In this document: one piece after another, positions 1 through 8,635 of the stretch
Position numbering within the stretch: the stretch's first letter is position 1
Layout: every line of letters starts with the position of its first letter
Assembly (NCBI GenBank): GCA_017552715.1
Contig: JAFZOW010000123.1
Span: 1-60,884, forward strand
Reading direction: 5' to 3'
From: Lachnospiraceae bacterium
GTDB lineage: Bacteria; Bacillota; Clostridia; Lachnospirales; Lachnospiraceae
DNA length: 60,884 nt
Position numbers and translations under genes: made by a program
The notes under the pieces: generated by a model
What the model was told of the DNA's origin: nothing
Database searches by the model: none
The model's input: the letters and a program-made list of their open reading frames with translations, nothing else

Positions 1-64
1 AAAATGGCGTAAACACAAAAATGGCGTAAAATCGGAGAAAAAAATGGCGTAAAAATGGCGTAAA
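1..64. repeat. Four copies of a 13-bp repeat AAAATGGCGTAAA
   Basis: Perfect copies lie at 1-13, 18-30, 41-53 and 52-64 (the last two overlap by two bases), with start-to-start spacings of 17, 23 and 11. The array touches the left window edge, so it may continue outside. Each copy contains ATGGCGTAA, a start-Ala-stop minigene. The last copy merges into a short hairpin, GGCGT-AAA-ACGCC (57-69). The array sits 60 bp upstream of ychF. Function is unknown; a regulator-binding array is one possibility. Confidence 0.75.
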
Positions 65-127
65 ACGCCGGAAACGTTCCTGAAAAACATTGAAAACACT
101 GTATTTTAAAGGAGGTTTTAGATAGAT

Positions 128-1225
128 ATGAAACTAGGAATCGTGGGTCTGCCGAACGTTGGTAAGTCGACCCTTTTTAATTCACTGACCAAGGCCGGGG
201 CGGAGAGCGCCAACTATCCCTTCTGCACCATCGACCCCAATGTGGGTGTGGTGGCGGTGCCGGATAAGCGCATCGAAAAGCTGGGGGAGATGTATCATAC
301 GAAAAAGGTTACCCCGGCGGTGATCGAATTCGTGGATATCGCAGGGCTTGTGAAGGGCGCAAGCAAGGGAGAGGGCCTGGGGAACCAGTTCCTGGCCAAT
401 ATCCGTGAGGTGGACGCCATCGTACATGTGGTGCGCTGCTTTGAGGACAGCAATATCGTGCATGTGGACGGTTCCATCGATCCTCTGCGGGATATCGAGA
501 CCATCAATATGGAGCTGCTCTTTTCAGATATCGAGATCCTGGAGCGCCGCATAGCCAAGACCACCAAGAGTGCGAAGAACGACAAGGCGGCAGCCAAGGA
601 GCTGGTGCTTCTGGAAGCGCTGAAGGCCCATATGGATGAGGGCAGGCTGGCCAAGACCTTTGAAGTGGAAGGTGAGGACGAGGAAGCCTGGTTTAAGGAG
701 TACAATCTACTCACGGCCAAGCCCGTGATCTATGCCGCCAATGTGGCGGATTCCGACCTGGCGGATGACGGAGCCTCCAATGCACAGGTAAAAGCCGTAC
801 GGGAATATGCGAAGACGGAGGGCAGTGAGGTCTTTGTGATCTGCGCCCAGATCGAGGAAGAGATCGCAGAGCTGGATGATGATGAAAAGGCGGAATTCCT
901 GGAGGGCCTGGGGCTTTCCGAATCGGGCCTGGACAAGCTCATCAAGGCCAGCTACAGCCTGCTGGGGCTCATCAGCTTCCTTACCGCCGGTGAGGACGAA
1001 TGCCGGGCCTGGACCATAAAGAAGGGTACCAAGGCACCTCAGGCTGCGGGCAAGATCCATTCCGACTTTGAGCGCGGCTTTATCCGGGCCGAGGTGGTGG
1101 CGTACGACGATCTGGTAAGTCTCGGCTCCCTTGCAGCGGCAAAGGAAAAAGGCGTGGCCGGTCTGGAAGGTAAGGATTATGTGGTGAAGGACGGGGATGT
1201 GATCCTCTTCCGCTTCAACGTATAA
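128..1225 (+). CDS. ychF: Redox-regulated ATPase YchF (OBG family GTPase-like)
   Basis: A 365-residue protein beginning [15 protein letters not shown], which is the family's standard N-terminus and carries the P-loop (GLPNVGKST, residues 7-15). The G3 region is [20 protein letters not shown] helical coiled insert (about residues 130-175) and a C-terminal TGS domain (about 280-363, ending in [14 protein letters not shown]) complete the usual three-domain plan at normal length. YchF is a universally conserved P-loop protein that binds ATP and associates with ribosomes. The GGAGG at 111-115 is 12 nt from the ATG, slightly far. lgt follows after 10 nt, so the two are probably co-transcribed. Confidence 0.97.
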   Translation: MKLGIVGLPNVGKSTLFNSLTKAGAESANYPFCTIDPNVGVVAVPDKRIEKLGEMYHTKKVTPAVIEFVDIAGLVKGASKGEGLGNQFLANIREVDAIVHVVRCFEDSNIVHVDGSIDPLRDIETINMELLFSDIEILERRIAKTTKSAKNDKAAAKELVLLEALKAHMDEGRLAKTFEVEGEDEEAWFKEYNLLTAKPVIYAANVADSDLADDGASNAQVKAVREYAKTEGSEVFVICAQIEEEIAELDDDEKAEFLEGLGLSESGLDKLIKASYSLLGLISFLTAGEDECRAWTIKKGTKAPQAAGKIHSDFERGFIRAEVVAYDDLVSLGSLAAAKEKGVAGLEGKDYVVKDGDVILFRFNV

Positions 1226-1235
1226 GGAGGCAGTC

Positions 1236-2159
1236 ATGGCGGAGTGGATGAGCGGAGATTCCATTTCCTTTCCCAATCTGGGGATCCATCTTTCCCATGT
1301 TCCGAAGAGCTTTACCGTTTTCGGGATCACCATCGCCCTGTACGGCCTGATCATCGGCATCGGGGTGGTGCTGGCGTTCCTGTTGATCGGAGAGGTGGCA
1401 AAACGGGACGGGCAGGATCCGGACCGTTTCTACGAGGTGGGGATCTGGGCCATACTCCTGGGCATTATCGGGGCTCGTATCTATTATGTGATCTTTTCCT
1501 GGGATTATTATAAGAACGATCTGATGAGCATCTTTAACATCCGTCAGGGCGGTCTGGCCATCTACGGAGGCATCATCGCCGGCTTTTCGACTTTTCTCAT
1601 CTATGTGAAGAAGAAGGGCTGGCCGGTCTTTGCCATGCTGGATACCGCTGTCTGCGGCGTGCTGGTGGGACAGATCGTCGGCCGCTGGGGGAATTTTACG
1701 AACCGCGAAGTCTTCGGAGGCTATTCGGAAGGGCTTCTGGCCATGCGTCTGCCGGTGGATGCGGTGCGGGGCAGGGATATCACGGAAGAACTGCGCAGTC
1801 ATATCCCGGTGGGGGCCAATTACATCCAGGTGCACCCTACTTTCCTGTATGAGAGCTTCAGCAATCTGATCCTTCTGGTACTGATCCTGGTCATCCGTAA
1901 AAAGAAGGCGTTTGACGGCGAATGCAGTCTCTGGTACCTGGGAGGTTACGGTATCATACGTTTCGTGATCGAGGGTATACGTACGGATCGGCTGCTGATC
2001 CCCGGTACGGGGATAGCGGTATCCCAGGCTCTTGGGCTTCTGATCTTTCTGGCTGCTCTGGCGGCGGATGTGTATTTCCGTTTTATACGTCCCCGGAAGG
2101 CTGTGGAAGTGAAGGAGGAGGAAGAAGAGGAGCCCCGGAGGAAGAACAGAAAGAACTAG
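1236..2159 (+). CDS. lgt: Prolipoprotein diacylglyceryl transferase
   Basis: Membrane enzyme that moves a diacylglyceryl group from phosphatidylglycerol onto the lipobox cysteine of prelipoproteins. The 307-residue product has about seven membrane segments and the Lgt signature region GRWGNFTNREVFG, plus HPTFLYES further on; YGGIIAGF matches the conserved second-helix motif. The C-terminus is a short Glu/Arg/Lys-rich cytoplasmic tail. The start is set by AAGGAGG directly upstream, overlapping the end of ychF. Its likely substrates in this window are the lipoproteins at 26849, 44816 and 58562. A terminator follows. Confidence 0.96.
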   Translation: MAEWMSGDSISFPNLGIHLSHVPKSFTVFGITIALYGLIIGIGVVLAFLLIGEVAKRDGQDPDRFYEVGIWAILLGIIGARIYYVIFSWDYYKNDLMSIFNIRQGGLAIYGGIIAGFSTFLIYVKKKGWPVFAMLDTAVCGVLVGQIVGRWGNFTNREVFGGYSEGLLAMRLPVDAVRGRDITEELRSHIPVGANYIQVHPTFLYESFSNLILLVLILVIRKKKAFDGECSLWYLGGYGIIRFVIEGIRTDRLLIPGTGIAVSQALGLLIFLAALAADVYFRFIRPRKAVEVKEEEEEEPRRKNRKN

Positions 2160-2206
2160 ATATAGTAGATCGTTGGGCAGGCGGCACAACATATGGCGAA
2201 ACGCTG

Positions 2207-2235
2207 AAAAATAAGGCTTTGGGCCTTATTTTTTT
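2207..2235 (+). terminator. Intrinsic terminator after lgt
   Basis: The 8-bp stem AATAAGGC (2210-2217) pairs with GCCTTATT (2223-2230) around a 5-nt loop. A run of A on the left pairs into a T-tract that ends at 2235. It separates ychF-lgt from the division cluster. Confidence 0.9.
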
Positions 2236-2257
2236 GTCAAAAAAGGCAAAAAAAGGC

Positions 2258-2286
2258 TTGCAAATTGGGAAAAATGCGGGTAAAAT
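2258..2286 (+). promoter_or_regulatory. Sigma-A promoter of the division (dcw) cluster
   Basis: TTGCAA (2258-2263), a 17-nt spacer and TAAAAT (2281-2286). The predicted transcript start is near 2293, just ahead of the MraZ repeats. Confidence 0.8.
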
Positions 2287-2300
2287 GACATTCGTAGGCA

Positions 2301-2340
2301 AAAAGTGGCAAAAAGTGTCAAATCTACCCATCAAGTGGCA
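2301..2340 (+). promoter_or_regulatory. MraZ operator repeats
   Basis: Three AAGTGKCA boxes (AAGTGGCA 2303-2310, AAGTGTCA 2313-2320, AAGTGGCA 2333-2340) are spaced exactly 10 and 20 bp apart, so all lie on one helix face. They resemble the GTGG-type direct repeats known to bind the MraZ ring. They sit just downstream of the predicted transcript start and 14 bp before mraZ, which fits autorepression of the cluster. Confidence 0.82.
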
Positions 2341-2353
2341 AATCTTATCATAA

Positions 2354-2788
2354 ATGTACAAAGGCGAGTATCATCATTCAATAGACAGCAAAGGGCGGAT
2401 CACCATTCCGGCCAAACTGCGGGACGAGCTGGGGGAAGGCTATGTGATCACCCGGGCTCCCGACGGCTGCCTGTGGATCCTTGATGCGAAGCGCTGGGAG
2501 GACATTGATAAGCTGCTTGCCGAGATCCCCTGGCTCACCTCCAGGGAAGCGAGAGATTTCTCCCGTTTTATGGTGGCCGGAGCCTGCGACGGAGAAGTGG
2601 ACAAACAGGGCAGACTGCTGATCCCTTCCCATCTGCGGGAATATGCCGGACTGACAAAGGACGTGGTCTTTGCCGGCGTGGGAAGCCGGGTGGAGATCTG
2701 GGATGAAGAGAAGTACAACGCACTGAACGCAGCCATGGATATCAATACCATCACGGATAAGCTGATGGAGATGGGATACAGGATATAG
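2354..2788 (+). CDS. mraZ: Division/cell-wall cluster transcriptional repressor MraZ
   Basis: A 144-residue DNA-binding protein with two SpoVT-AbrB-like halves. The first is MYKGEYHHSIDSKGRITIPAKLR; the second begins near residue 75 with GACDGEVDKQGRLLIPSHLR. Both keep the D-x-K/Q-GR-(I/L)xIP signature. MraZ forms a multimeric ring that binds direct repeats in its own leader, and those repeats are present upstream. The start is fixed by the conserved N-terminus, yet the leader has no Shine-Dalgarno-like sequence in front of this ATG, which is unusual next to the strong sites of neighbouring genes. Confidence 0.96.
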   Translation: MYKGEYHHSIDSKGRITIPAKLRDELGEGYVITRAPDGCLWILDAKRWEDIDKLLAEIPWLTSREARDFSRFMVAGACDGEVDKQGRLLIPSHLREYAGLTKDVVFAGVGSRVEIWDEEKYNALNAAMDINTITDKLMEMGYRI

Positions 2789-2789
2789 G

Positions 2790-3731
2790 ATGGAATTTGT
2801 ACACAGACCGGTACTGTACCGGGAAGTGATGGAGGGGCTGGACCTTAAGCCGGACGGGATCTATGTGGACGGCACGGTAGGCGGCGGCGGCCATTCTTCC
2901 GGGATCGCGCAGCAGCTGGGAGAGGAAGGAAGGCTCTACTGCTTCGATCAGGATGAGGAGGCGCTGGCGGCAGCGGCCGAAAGGCTTAAGCCCTTCGGGG
3001 AAAAGGTAAGCCTCATCCGTTCCAACTTTGAAAATGCGGTGAATATCCTTAAGGAACGGGGCGTTGATGCAGTGGACGGCATACTCCTGGATCTGGGGGT
3101 GAGTTCCTACCAGCTGGATAACGCGGACAGAGGTTTTTCCTACCGCTACGATTCGCCTCTGGACATGCGCATGGACCGGGAGGGCGGAAGAAGCGCAAGA
3201 GACATAGTGAATGAAGAGAGCGAGGAGGAGCTTAAGCGCATCCTTAAGGAATACGGCGAGGAACGCTTTGCGGCGGGGATCGCCAGGAACATTGTAAAAC
3301 ACAGGGCTTCGGCTCCCATAGAGACCACAGGGGAGCTGAGCGAGATCATAAAAGAAGCGGTCCCGGCCCGGATGAGGGCGGACAAGCACCCGGCCAAACG
3401 GAGCTTTCAGGCGCTGCGTATCGCCTGCAACCGGGAGCTGGAGGTCCTGGGATCCTCCATCGGACCCATGGTGGGGCTTTTGAAGGAGGGAGGAAGGCTG
3501 TGCATCATAAGCTTCCACTCCCTGGAGGACCGGATCGTGAAGGAAGCCTTCCGGAGCATGGAAAAGCCCTGCATCTGCCCGCCGGATTTTCCGCAGTGTG
3601 TATGCGGAAGAAGATCCCTGGGGCGCTGTGTGAACCGCAAAGCCATCACGGCGGCGGAGGATGAACTTGAAGAGAATGAACGGTCCCACAGCGCAAAGCT
3701 GAGGATCTTTGAAAAAGAAAGTGAGCTTTAA
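2790..3731 (+). CDS. rsmH: 16S rRNA (cytosine(1402)-N(4))-methyltransferase
   Basis: SAM-dependent enzyme (formerly MraW) that methylates N4 of C1402 in the ribosomal P site. The 313-residue protein starts MEFVHRPVLYREVM and carries the SAM-binding loop VDGTVGGGGHS (about 28-38) followed by FDQDEEAL. LDLGVSSYQLD and the HPAKRSFQALRI block are family hallmarks, and SFHSLEDRIVK is near the C-terminal third. A small Cys cluster (CICPPDFPQCVCGR) is typical of the family. The gene begins one base after the mraZ stop, so translation is probably coupled. Confidence 0.97.
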   Translation: MEFVHRPVLYREVMEGLDLKPDGIYVDGTVGGGGHSSGIAQQLGEEGRLYCFDQDEEALAAAAERLKPFGEKVSLIRSNFENAVNILKERGVDAVDGILLDLGVSSYQLDNADRGFSYRYDSPLDMRMDREGGRSARDIVNEESEEELKRILKEYGEERFAAGIARNIVKHRASAPIETTGELSEIIKEAVPARMRADKHPAKRSFQALRIACNRELEVLGSSIGPMVGLLKEGGRLCIISFHSLEDRIVKEAFRSMEKPCICPPDFPQCVCGRRSLGRCVNRKAITAAEDELEENERSHSAKLRIFEKESEL

Positions 3732-3795
3732 CGGCTGCGTGAATACGGAACCGTTGCACGGAAGAGAGTAAGAGTTTATAATGGGGGAGAAAAGA

Positions 3796-4230
3796 ATGAC
3801 GGAAGCGGAATACACCTACGGAAGCGCAGCAAGAAAGCGCCGTGCTTACAGCGGGGCAGAGATCCATCCCATCCGGGAGGAGCGGCGCAGGGCACAGCGC
3901 AACGTGTATTTCGATCCTATGGCGGTGCTGCTTTTTGTGGCCTCTGCGGCGATCATGCTGGTGGTGGTGTTCCAGTTCATCCATCTGCAGACCGAAGTGA
4001 CGCAGGCGAGAAAGCATTACTCCGCCCTGCGTTCGGAGTATGAAGATCTTAAGCGTTCCAACGACCTGTATCATGAGCGCATCGTGAGTAAGGTGGATAT
4101 GAACGAGGTGGCGCGGATCGCGGAAGAAGAGCTGGGTATGAAGCTGGCGGAAGAGGGCCAGATCATCTCCTACTCCGGTCAGATCGATGATTATGTGAAG
4201 CAGTACACGGATGTACCTTCGGAAGAATAG
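3796..4230 (+). CDS. ftsL: Cell division protein FtsL-like
   Basis: A small bitopic divisome protein of about 144 residues in the usual ftsL position between rsmH and the PBP gene. It has a basic cytoplasmic head (RKRR, REERRRAQR), one membrane span (around FDPMAVLLFVASAAIMLVVV), then a coiled coil and a short C-terminal region (DMNEVARIAEEELGMK) typical of FtsL/DivIC. FtsL, FtsQ and FtsB/DivIC form the complex that activates FtsW-PBP. An in-frame ATG at 3781 exists, but GGGGGAG (3784-3790) is placed correctly for the ATG at 3796, so I prefer the later start. The sequence alone cannot separate FtsL from DivIC; position favours FtsL. Confidence 0.8.
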   Translation: MTEAEYTYGSAARKRRAYSGAEIHPIREERRRAQRNVYFDPMAVLLFVASAAIMLVVVFQFIHLQTEVTQARKHYSALRSEYEDLKRSNDLYHERIVSKVDMNEVARIAEEELGMKLAEEGQIISYSGQIDDYVKQYTDVPSEE

Positions 4231-4247
4231 ACAGACGGGATAGTTTT

Positions 4248-6488
4248 TTGGCTGAGGAAAAGAAGAGAAAAAAGAAGAGGATACCTGCGGATCTTTCCCT
4301 GCAGCAGACCATCACCATAAAGATGGCCCTGATGAGTTTCGCCATGTTCGGGGTCTTTGCCCTCCTTCTCCTGCGTACCTGGAGCATCATGAGGGACAAC
4401 GGCGAGCAGTACAAAAAACAGGTACTCTCCCAGCAGGAATATGATTCTGTGATCATCCCCTATCAGCGGGGAGCCATCACCGACCGCAACGGTACGCTGC
4501 TGGCTTATTCGGAACGAGTCTATAATCTGATCCTCGATTGCTATCTCATGACCCACGACAATAATAACGGCCGCTCCATGGAGCCCACGCTGGCTGCACT
4601 TTCTTCCTGTTTCGGCCTGAACGTTTCGGAGCTGCGCATCTATATCAGCGACAATCCCGATACCCGTTATCACATCCTGAAGAAGAACGTGAGTTATGAC
4701 GAGATGGAGGCCTATAAGGCCTATATCGAGAATTTCAATGCAACGGTAACGGAAGAGAACAAAGAGCGGGAAGATAAGCTGGCCAAGGCCAACGAGAAGG
4801 CGATCTGGTTTGAGGACCAGTACCGCCGCACCTATCCGGGAGGTTCCCTGGCCTGTGATGTCATCGGTTTTACCACCGCTGACGGTATTGGACAGTACGG
4901 CCTGGAAGAGTATTATGATGATGTGCTGCGGGGGCGTAACGGCCGCGAGTACGGTTATCTGCTGGCAGAGAACGCGCTGGAGCGTACGGTGGTGCCTGCC
5001 GAGAACGGAGATACGGTGGTGACCACCATCGATTCCTATATGCAGAGCGTCTGCGAGCAGCGTATCCTGGAATACAACCAGAAGCATGCAAATGAATATC
5101 GTATGGGCGAGATGGGTTCGGATGATACGGGCGTGATCATCATGGATATCCATAACGGCGAGATCCTGGCCATGGCATCCTATCCCTATTACGATCCCAA
5201 TAAGCCCTTCGATCTTTCCATGTATGACGAGGAGTTCATTAACCGCCTGGTGGAGGCCCAGGGCAGCGAGGAGGCAGCCAGCCAGTCCCTGTGGAGTAAT
5301 TTCTGCATCTCCCAGTCCTACGAGCCGGGCAGCGTATGCAAGACCTTTACGGTGGCCGCTGCGCTGGATTCCGGCACACTCCACGATGGGGATTCCTTTG
5401 ACTGCAAGGGTTATCTGACCTTCGGTGAAGGAGATGATACCACCATGATACGCTGCCACCAGCGTTTCGGTGACGGTCAGATCACCGTTAAGGAAGCGGT
5501 GGAAAAATCCTGCAACGTGGCCCTGATGCTGATCGGCCAGCGCCTTGGGAAGGAACGTTTCCTGCGTTATCAGAAGAACTTTAACTTCGGCCTTCGTACC
5601 AATGTGGACCTGGCCGGAGAAATGCGTACGGCATCCCTGGTGTTTAACGAGCGCACCATGGGGATCACCGAGCTTATGACCTCTACTTTCGGTCAGGGCT
5701 TTAACGTGACCATGATACAGGCCATCTCGGCCTATTGCAGCCTGGTGAACGGCGGATACTATTATCAGCCCCATGTGGTGAAGCAGATAAAGGAAGAGAG
5801 CGGGGCTGTGGTGGAAAACGTGGAGCCGGTACTGCTCCGCCAGGTAGTGAGTGAGAGCGTGTCCGATCTGATGATCGATTACTGCATCGGCGTGGTGGAC
5901 GAAGGTACCGGTGTACGTGCAAGACCCGCAGGTTACCGCATCGGCGGTAAGACCGGTACGGCAGAACGTTCCGGACAGGGTAAGCTGGACTATACCGTTT
6001 CCTTCATGGGCTTTGCTCCGGCGTATGACCCTCAGATCGCCATCTATGTGGTCATCGACCGTCCCAATGCGGCATCCCAGGAAAACGGCACCCGTTATGC
6101 CTGCCTGCTGTGCAGAGACATCCTTACGGATATCCTGCCTTATATGCATATCTTCATGACCGAGCCCTTAAGCGACGCAGAGCGCAAGGAGCTGGAGGAG
6201 AGAGGCCTTAAGGATACCCTCTCCCAGAATTCCGCATCGGGGAATGAAGCGGAGCGTGACGAACAGATGACCGAGGTAGATACGGAGGAAGAGCAGGAAG
6301 AACTGCATGTGCTGATCGACAGCTCCACCGGTTATGCCATCGATCCGGTGAACGGTGAATATCTTGACCCGAAGACCGGTGTTCCAATCAACGGGGATTC
6401 CGGCATCTTCCAGGATGCGGAAGGCAAACCCATAGAGATCGAAGTGCTGACGGATCCGGGCGACGAGTCGGACGATCCGAGAGAATAG
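4248..6488 (+). CDS. ftsI: Class B penicillin-binding protein (division transpeptidase, FtsI/SpoVD type)
   Basis: DD-transpeptidase that crosslinks septal peptidoglycan with FtsW. The 746-residue protein has a basic N-terminus, one membrane span (about residues 26-45), the pedestal domain starting around YQRGAITDRNGTLLAYSE, and a transpeptidase domain with all three motifs: S362-V-C-K365, the SCN motif (in VEKSCNVALM) and K568-T-G-T. There is no PASTA domain, unlike typical SpoVD. Instead there is an acidic 110-residue tail ending in DPVNGEYLDPKTG- and DPGDESDDPRE-like sequence. The start codon is TTG (4248) with a weak ribosome site. A second class B domain exists in the fusion protein at 41897-44803. 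Confidence 0.93.
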   Translation: MAEEKKRKKKRIPADLSLQQTITIKMALMSFAMFGVFALLLLRTWSIMRDNGEQYKKQVLSQQEYDSVIIPYQRGAITDRNGTLLAYSERVYNLILDCYLMTHDNNNGRSMEPTLAALSSCFGLNVSELRIYISDNPDTRYHILKKNVSYDEMEAYKAYIENFNATVTEENKEREDKLAKANEKAIWFEDQYRRTYPGGSLACDVIGFTTADGIGQYGLEEYYDDVLRGRNGREYGYLLAENALERTVVPAENGDTVVTTIDSYMQSVCEQRILEYNQKHANEYRMGEMGSDDTGVIIMDIHNGEILAMASYPYYDPNKPFDLSMYDEEFINRLVEAQGSEEAASQSLWSNFCISQSYEPGSVCKTFTVAAALDSGTLHDGDSFDCKGYLTFGEGDDTTMIRCHQRFGDGQITVKEAVEKSCNVALMLIGQRLGKERFLRYQKNFNFGLRTNVDLAGEMRTASLVFNERTMGITELMTSTFGQGFNVTMIQAISAYCSLVNGGYYYQPHVVKQIKEESGAVVENVEPVLLRQVVSESVSDLMIDYCIGVVDEGTGVRARPAGYRIGGKTGTAERSGQGKLDYTVSFMGFAPAYDPQIAIYVVIDRPNAASQENGTRYACLLCRDILTDILPYMHIFMTEPLSDAERKELEERGLKDTLSQNSASGNEAERDEQMTEVDTEEEQEELHVLIDSSTGYAIDPVNGEYLDPKTGVPINGDSGIFQDAEGKPIEIEVLTDPGDESDDPRE

Positions 6489-6502
6489 CGTAAGGAGCCG
6501 TG

Positions 6503-7465
6503 ATGAAAGACTTAATCTTTTCCCTTTTGATATCCTTTGCAGTATCGGCCGTGGCGGGGCCGATACTGATCCCTTTGCTCCGTCAGCTGAAGATCGGGCA
6601 GACGGTACGCAGTGAAGGACCGGAGACACATCTTAAGAAGAGTGGAACCCCCACCATGGGCGGCATTATCTTTATCCTTGGGATAGGCGTCAGCTCGCTG
6701 ATCTTTTTCCGCAAGTACAACGGCCTTGTCCCCATACTTTTCCTGACCATCTGCTTCGGGGTCATCGGTTTTGTGGATGATTACATCAAGGTGGTGCGGA
6801 AGCAGTCCACGGGGCTTCGGGCCTGGCAGAAGTTCTCGCTGCAGCTGGGTGTGACGGCGCTCTTTGCCTGTCTTCTTATCCGTTACGAAGGCGCAACGCT
6901 GGATATGTATGTACCTTTTGCCGATCATATGGTGGATCCCGGTTTTCTCGGCCTGCCCCTGCTTTTCTTTGTGGTACTGGGGACCGATACCGGCGCCAAT
7001 TTTACCGACGGACTGGACGGACTGGCCTCGTCCGTGACGGCTGTGATCGCCGCGTTCTTTCTGGCTGCATCCCTGCTGATCGAGGGGAACACGCCTGTAG
7101 CGGTGATATCGGCAGCGGTGATCGGCGGACTGCTGGCCTTTCTTTTGTTTAACGCCTACCCTGCAAAGGTCTTCATGGGAGACTGCGGGGCTCTGGCCCT
7201 GGGCGGCTTTGTTGCCGCTGCGGCATATATGCTCCACCTTCAGTTTTATCTGCTGATCGTGGCCGTGATCTATGTGATCGAGGTGCTTTCGGTGATGCTG
7301 CAGGTATCGTACTTTAAGCTTACCCATGGGAAGCGGATCTTCAAGATGGCACCGATCCATCATCATTTTGAAAAATGCGGCTGGTCGGAAACACGTATAG
7401 TGACGGTCTTTACGGTGATCACGATCCTTGCATCACTGATCGCTTTTCTGATCCTGGGAATGTAG
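6503..7465 (+). CDS. mraY: Phospho-N-acetylmuramoyl-pentapeptide-transferase
   Basis: Integral membrane enzyme that makes lipid I from UDP-MurNAc-pentapeptide and undecaprenyl phosphate. About ten membrane spans, 320 residues. Active-site blocks are present: GTPTMGGI near residue 50, GFVDDYIK, NFTDGLDGLA, and the His-rich loop APIHHHFEKCGW. AAGGAG at 6492-6497 is 5 nt from the ATG at 6503; the in-frame GTG at 6500 would be only 2 nt away and is rejected. ftsW starts directly after the stop codon. Confidence 0.97.
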   Translation: MKDLIFSLLISFAVSAVAGPILIPLLRQLKIGQTVRSEGPETHLKKSGTPTMGGIIFILGIGVSSLIFFRKYNGLVPILFLTICFGVIGFVDDYIKVVRKQSTGLRAWQKFSLQLGVTALFACLLIRYEGATLDMYVPFADHMVDPGFLGLPLLFFVVLGTDTGANFTDGLDGLASSVTAVIAAFFLAASLLIEGNTPVAVISAAVIGGLLAFLLFNAYPAKVFMGDCGALALGGFVAAAAYMLHLQFYLLIVAVIYVIEVLSVMLQVSYFKLTHGKRIFKMAPIHHHFEKCGWSETRIVTVFTVITILASLIAFLILGM

Positions 7466-8635
7466 ATGGAAGAGAGAAAAAGAGTAAAACCGAGAGTGAG
7501 AGCCGGACGGAGGGGCGGAACGGATATGCCTCTCGTGGTGGTGATCCTGGGCCTGATGATCCTGGGCCTTCTGATGATCTATTCCACCAGTTCTTATAAT
7601 GCGGCGGACGGAGACCAGACCGGATATCTGAGAAAGCAGCTTCTGGCCGAAGCGCTGGGCAGTATCGGTGTGTTCATGATCCTGCTCTTTCCCTATGAAG
7701 CTCTGAAGAAACTGGGCAGAAGGCCCTGGCGTTACGGGCTTCTGGTGGCGGGAGCCGCCTCCATACTGCTGCTCCTTACCCCGCTGGCGCATTCGGCAAA
7801 AGGTGCTACCCGCTGGGTGCAGATCGGCGGACTGAACCTGCAGCCTGCCGAGATCGTAAAGCTGTGTCTGATATTGTATCTGGCCGGCTATATCTCCGAA
7901 AACCCTGAGGATATCAATGATCTGAAAGGATATATGAAGCCCTTTGGTGTGACCATGGGGGCAGCGGGCCTGATCTATGTGGTATCCAGTAACCTTTCCA
8001 GTGCCATCATCATTGCAGGCATTGGAGTTTTGATGCTTTTTGTGGCCTCGAAGAAGTGGGTCTGGCAGGCCATCACTTTTCCCGGGATCATAGTGCTGGC
8101 TTCGGCTGTCGTACTCAACATCGTACGTACGGCGGATGATGTGAGCAAGCTGAACTACCGTTTCAAGCGCATCCTGGTGTGGCAGGACCCCGGGGCATAC
8201 CTGCTGGATAACGGTTATCAGACCCTGCAGGCTCTCTATGCCATCGGCTCGGGCGGCCTTACGGGAAAAGGGATAGGAAAGAGCGTTCAGAAGCTCGGTA
8301 CCATTCCCGAGGTGCATAACGATATGATCTATTCCGTGGTCTGCGAGGAACTGGGACTGGTGGGAGCAGCCGTGATCATCATCCTTTTCGGGATCCTGAT
8401 CTTCCGCTGCCTGATGATCGGCCTGTCCTCCAAGGATTCCTTCGGAATGCTGATCTGCGTGGGCGTGATGGTGCATATTGCCATACAGGTATCGCTTAAT
8501 ATCCTGGTGGTGACAAATACGATCCCGAATACCGGCGTCAGCCTGCCCTTTATAAGCTACGGAGGTTCATCGGTGCTCTTCCTTCTGGCCGAGATGGGAC
8601 TGGTGCTGAAGGTTGCCGGCGAGAATGCATCATGA
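7466..8635 (+). CDS. ftsW: SEDS peptidoglycan glycosyltransferase FtsW
   Basis: Multi-pass lipid II polymerase of the septum, 389 residues with a basic cytoplasmic N-terminus and about ten membrane spans. The SEDS core includes the GATRWVQIGGLNLQPAEIVK block, the extracellular loop with GYQTLQALYAIGSGGLTGKG, the PEVHNDMIYSVVCEELG motif and the closing GVSLPFISYGGSSVL. It begins immediately at the mraY stop and ends overlapping ftsQ by four bases (ATGA). Its partner transpeptidase is the PBP two genes upstream. Confidence 0.96.
   Translation: MEERKRVKPRVRAGRRGGTDMPLVVVILGLMILGLLMIYSTSSYNAADGDQTGYLRKQLLAEALGSIGVFMILLFPYEALKKLGRRPWRYGLLVAGAASILLLLTPLAHSAKGATRWVQIGGLNLQPAEIVKLCLILYLAGYISENPEDINDLKGYMKPFGVTMGAAGLIYVVSSNLSSAIIIAGIGVLMLFVASKKWVWQAITFPGIIVLASAVVLNIVRTADDVSKLNYRFKRILVWQDPGAYLLDNGYQTLQALYAIGSGGLTGKGIGKSVQKLGTIPEVHNDMIYSVVCEELGLVGAAVIIILFGILIFRCLMIGLSSKDSFGMLICVGVMVHIAIQVSLNILVVTNTIPNTGVSLPFISYGGSSVLFLLAEMGLVLKVAGENAS

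Noticed and set aside
1-64. CRISPR array
   Set aside because: Repeats are only 13 bp and the gaps are -2 to 10 bp, much shorter than CRISPR spacers; no cas gene is present.
4191-6149. A 652-codon open frame on the minus strand
   Set aside because: It is the mirror of the PBP gene, has no ribosome site, and its translation is rich in His, Gly and Ile without domain character. The + strand gene explains the region fully.
8161-8230. FtsW lacking the usual catalytic Asp in its extracellular loop
   Set aside because: The Asp seems shifted (LLDNGYQ) rather than absent, and to my recollection clostridial FtsW proteins share this pattern, so it is not a clear defect.
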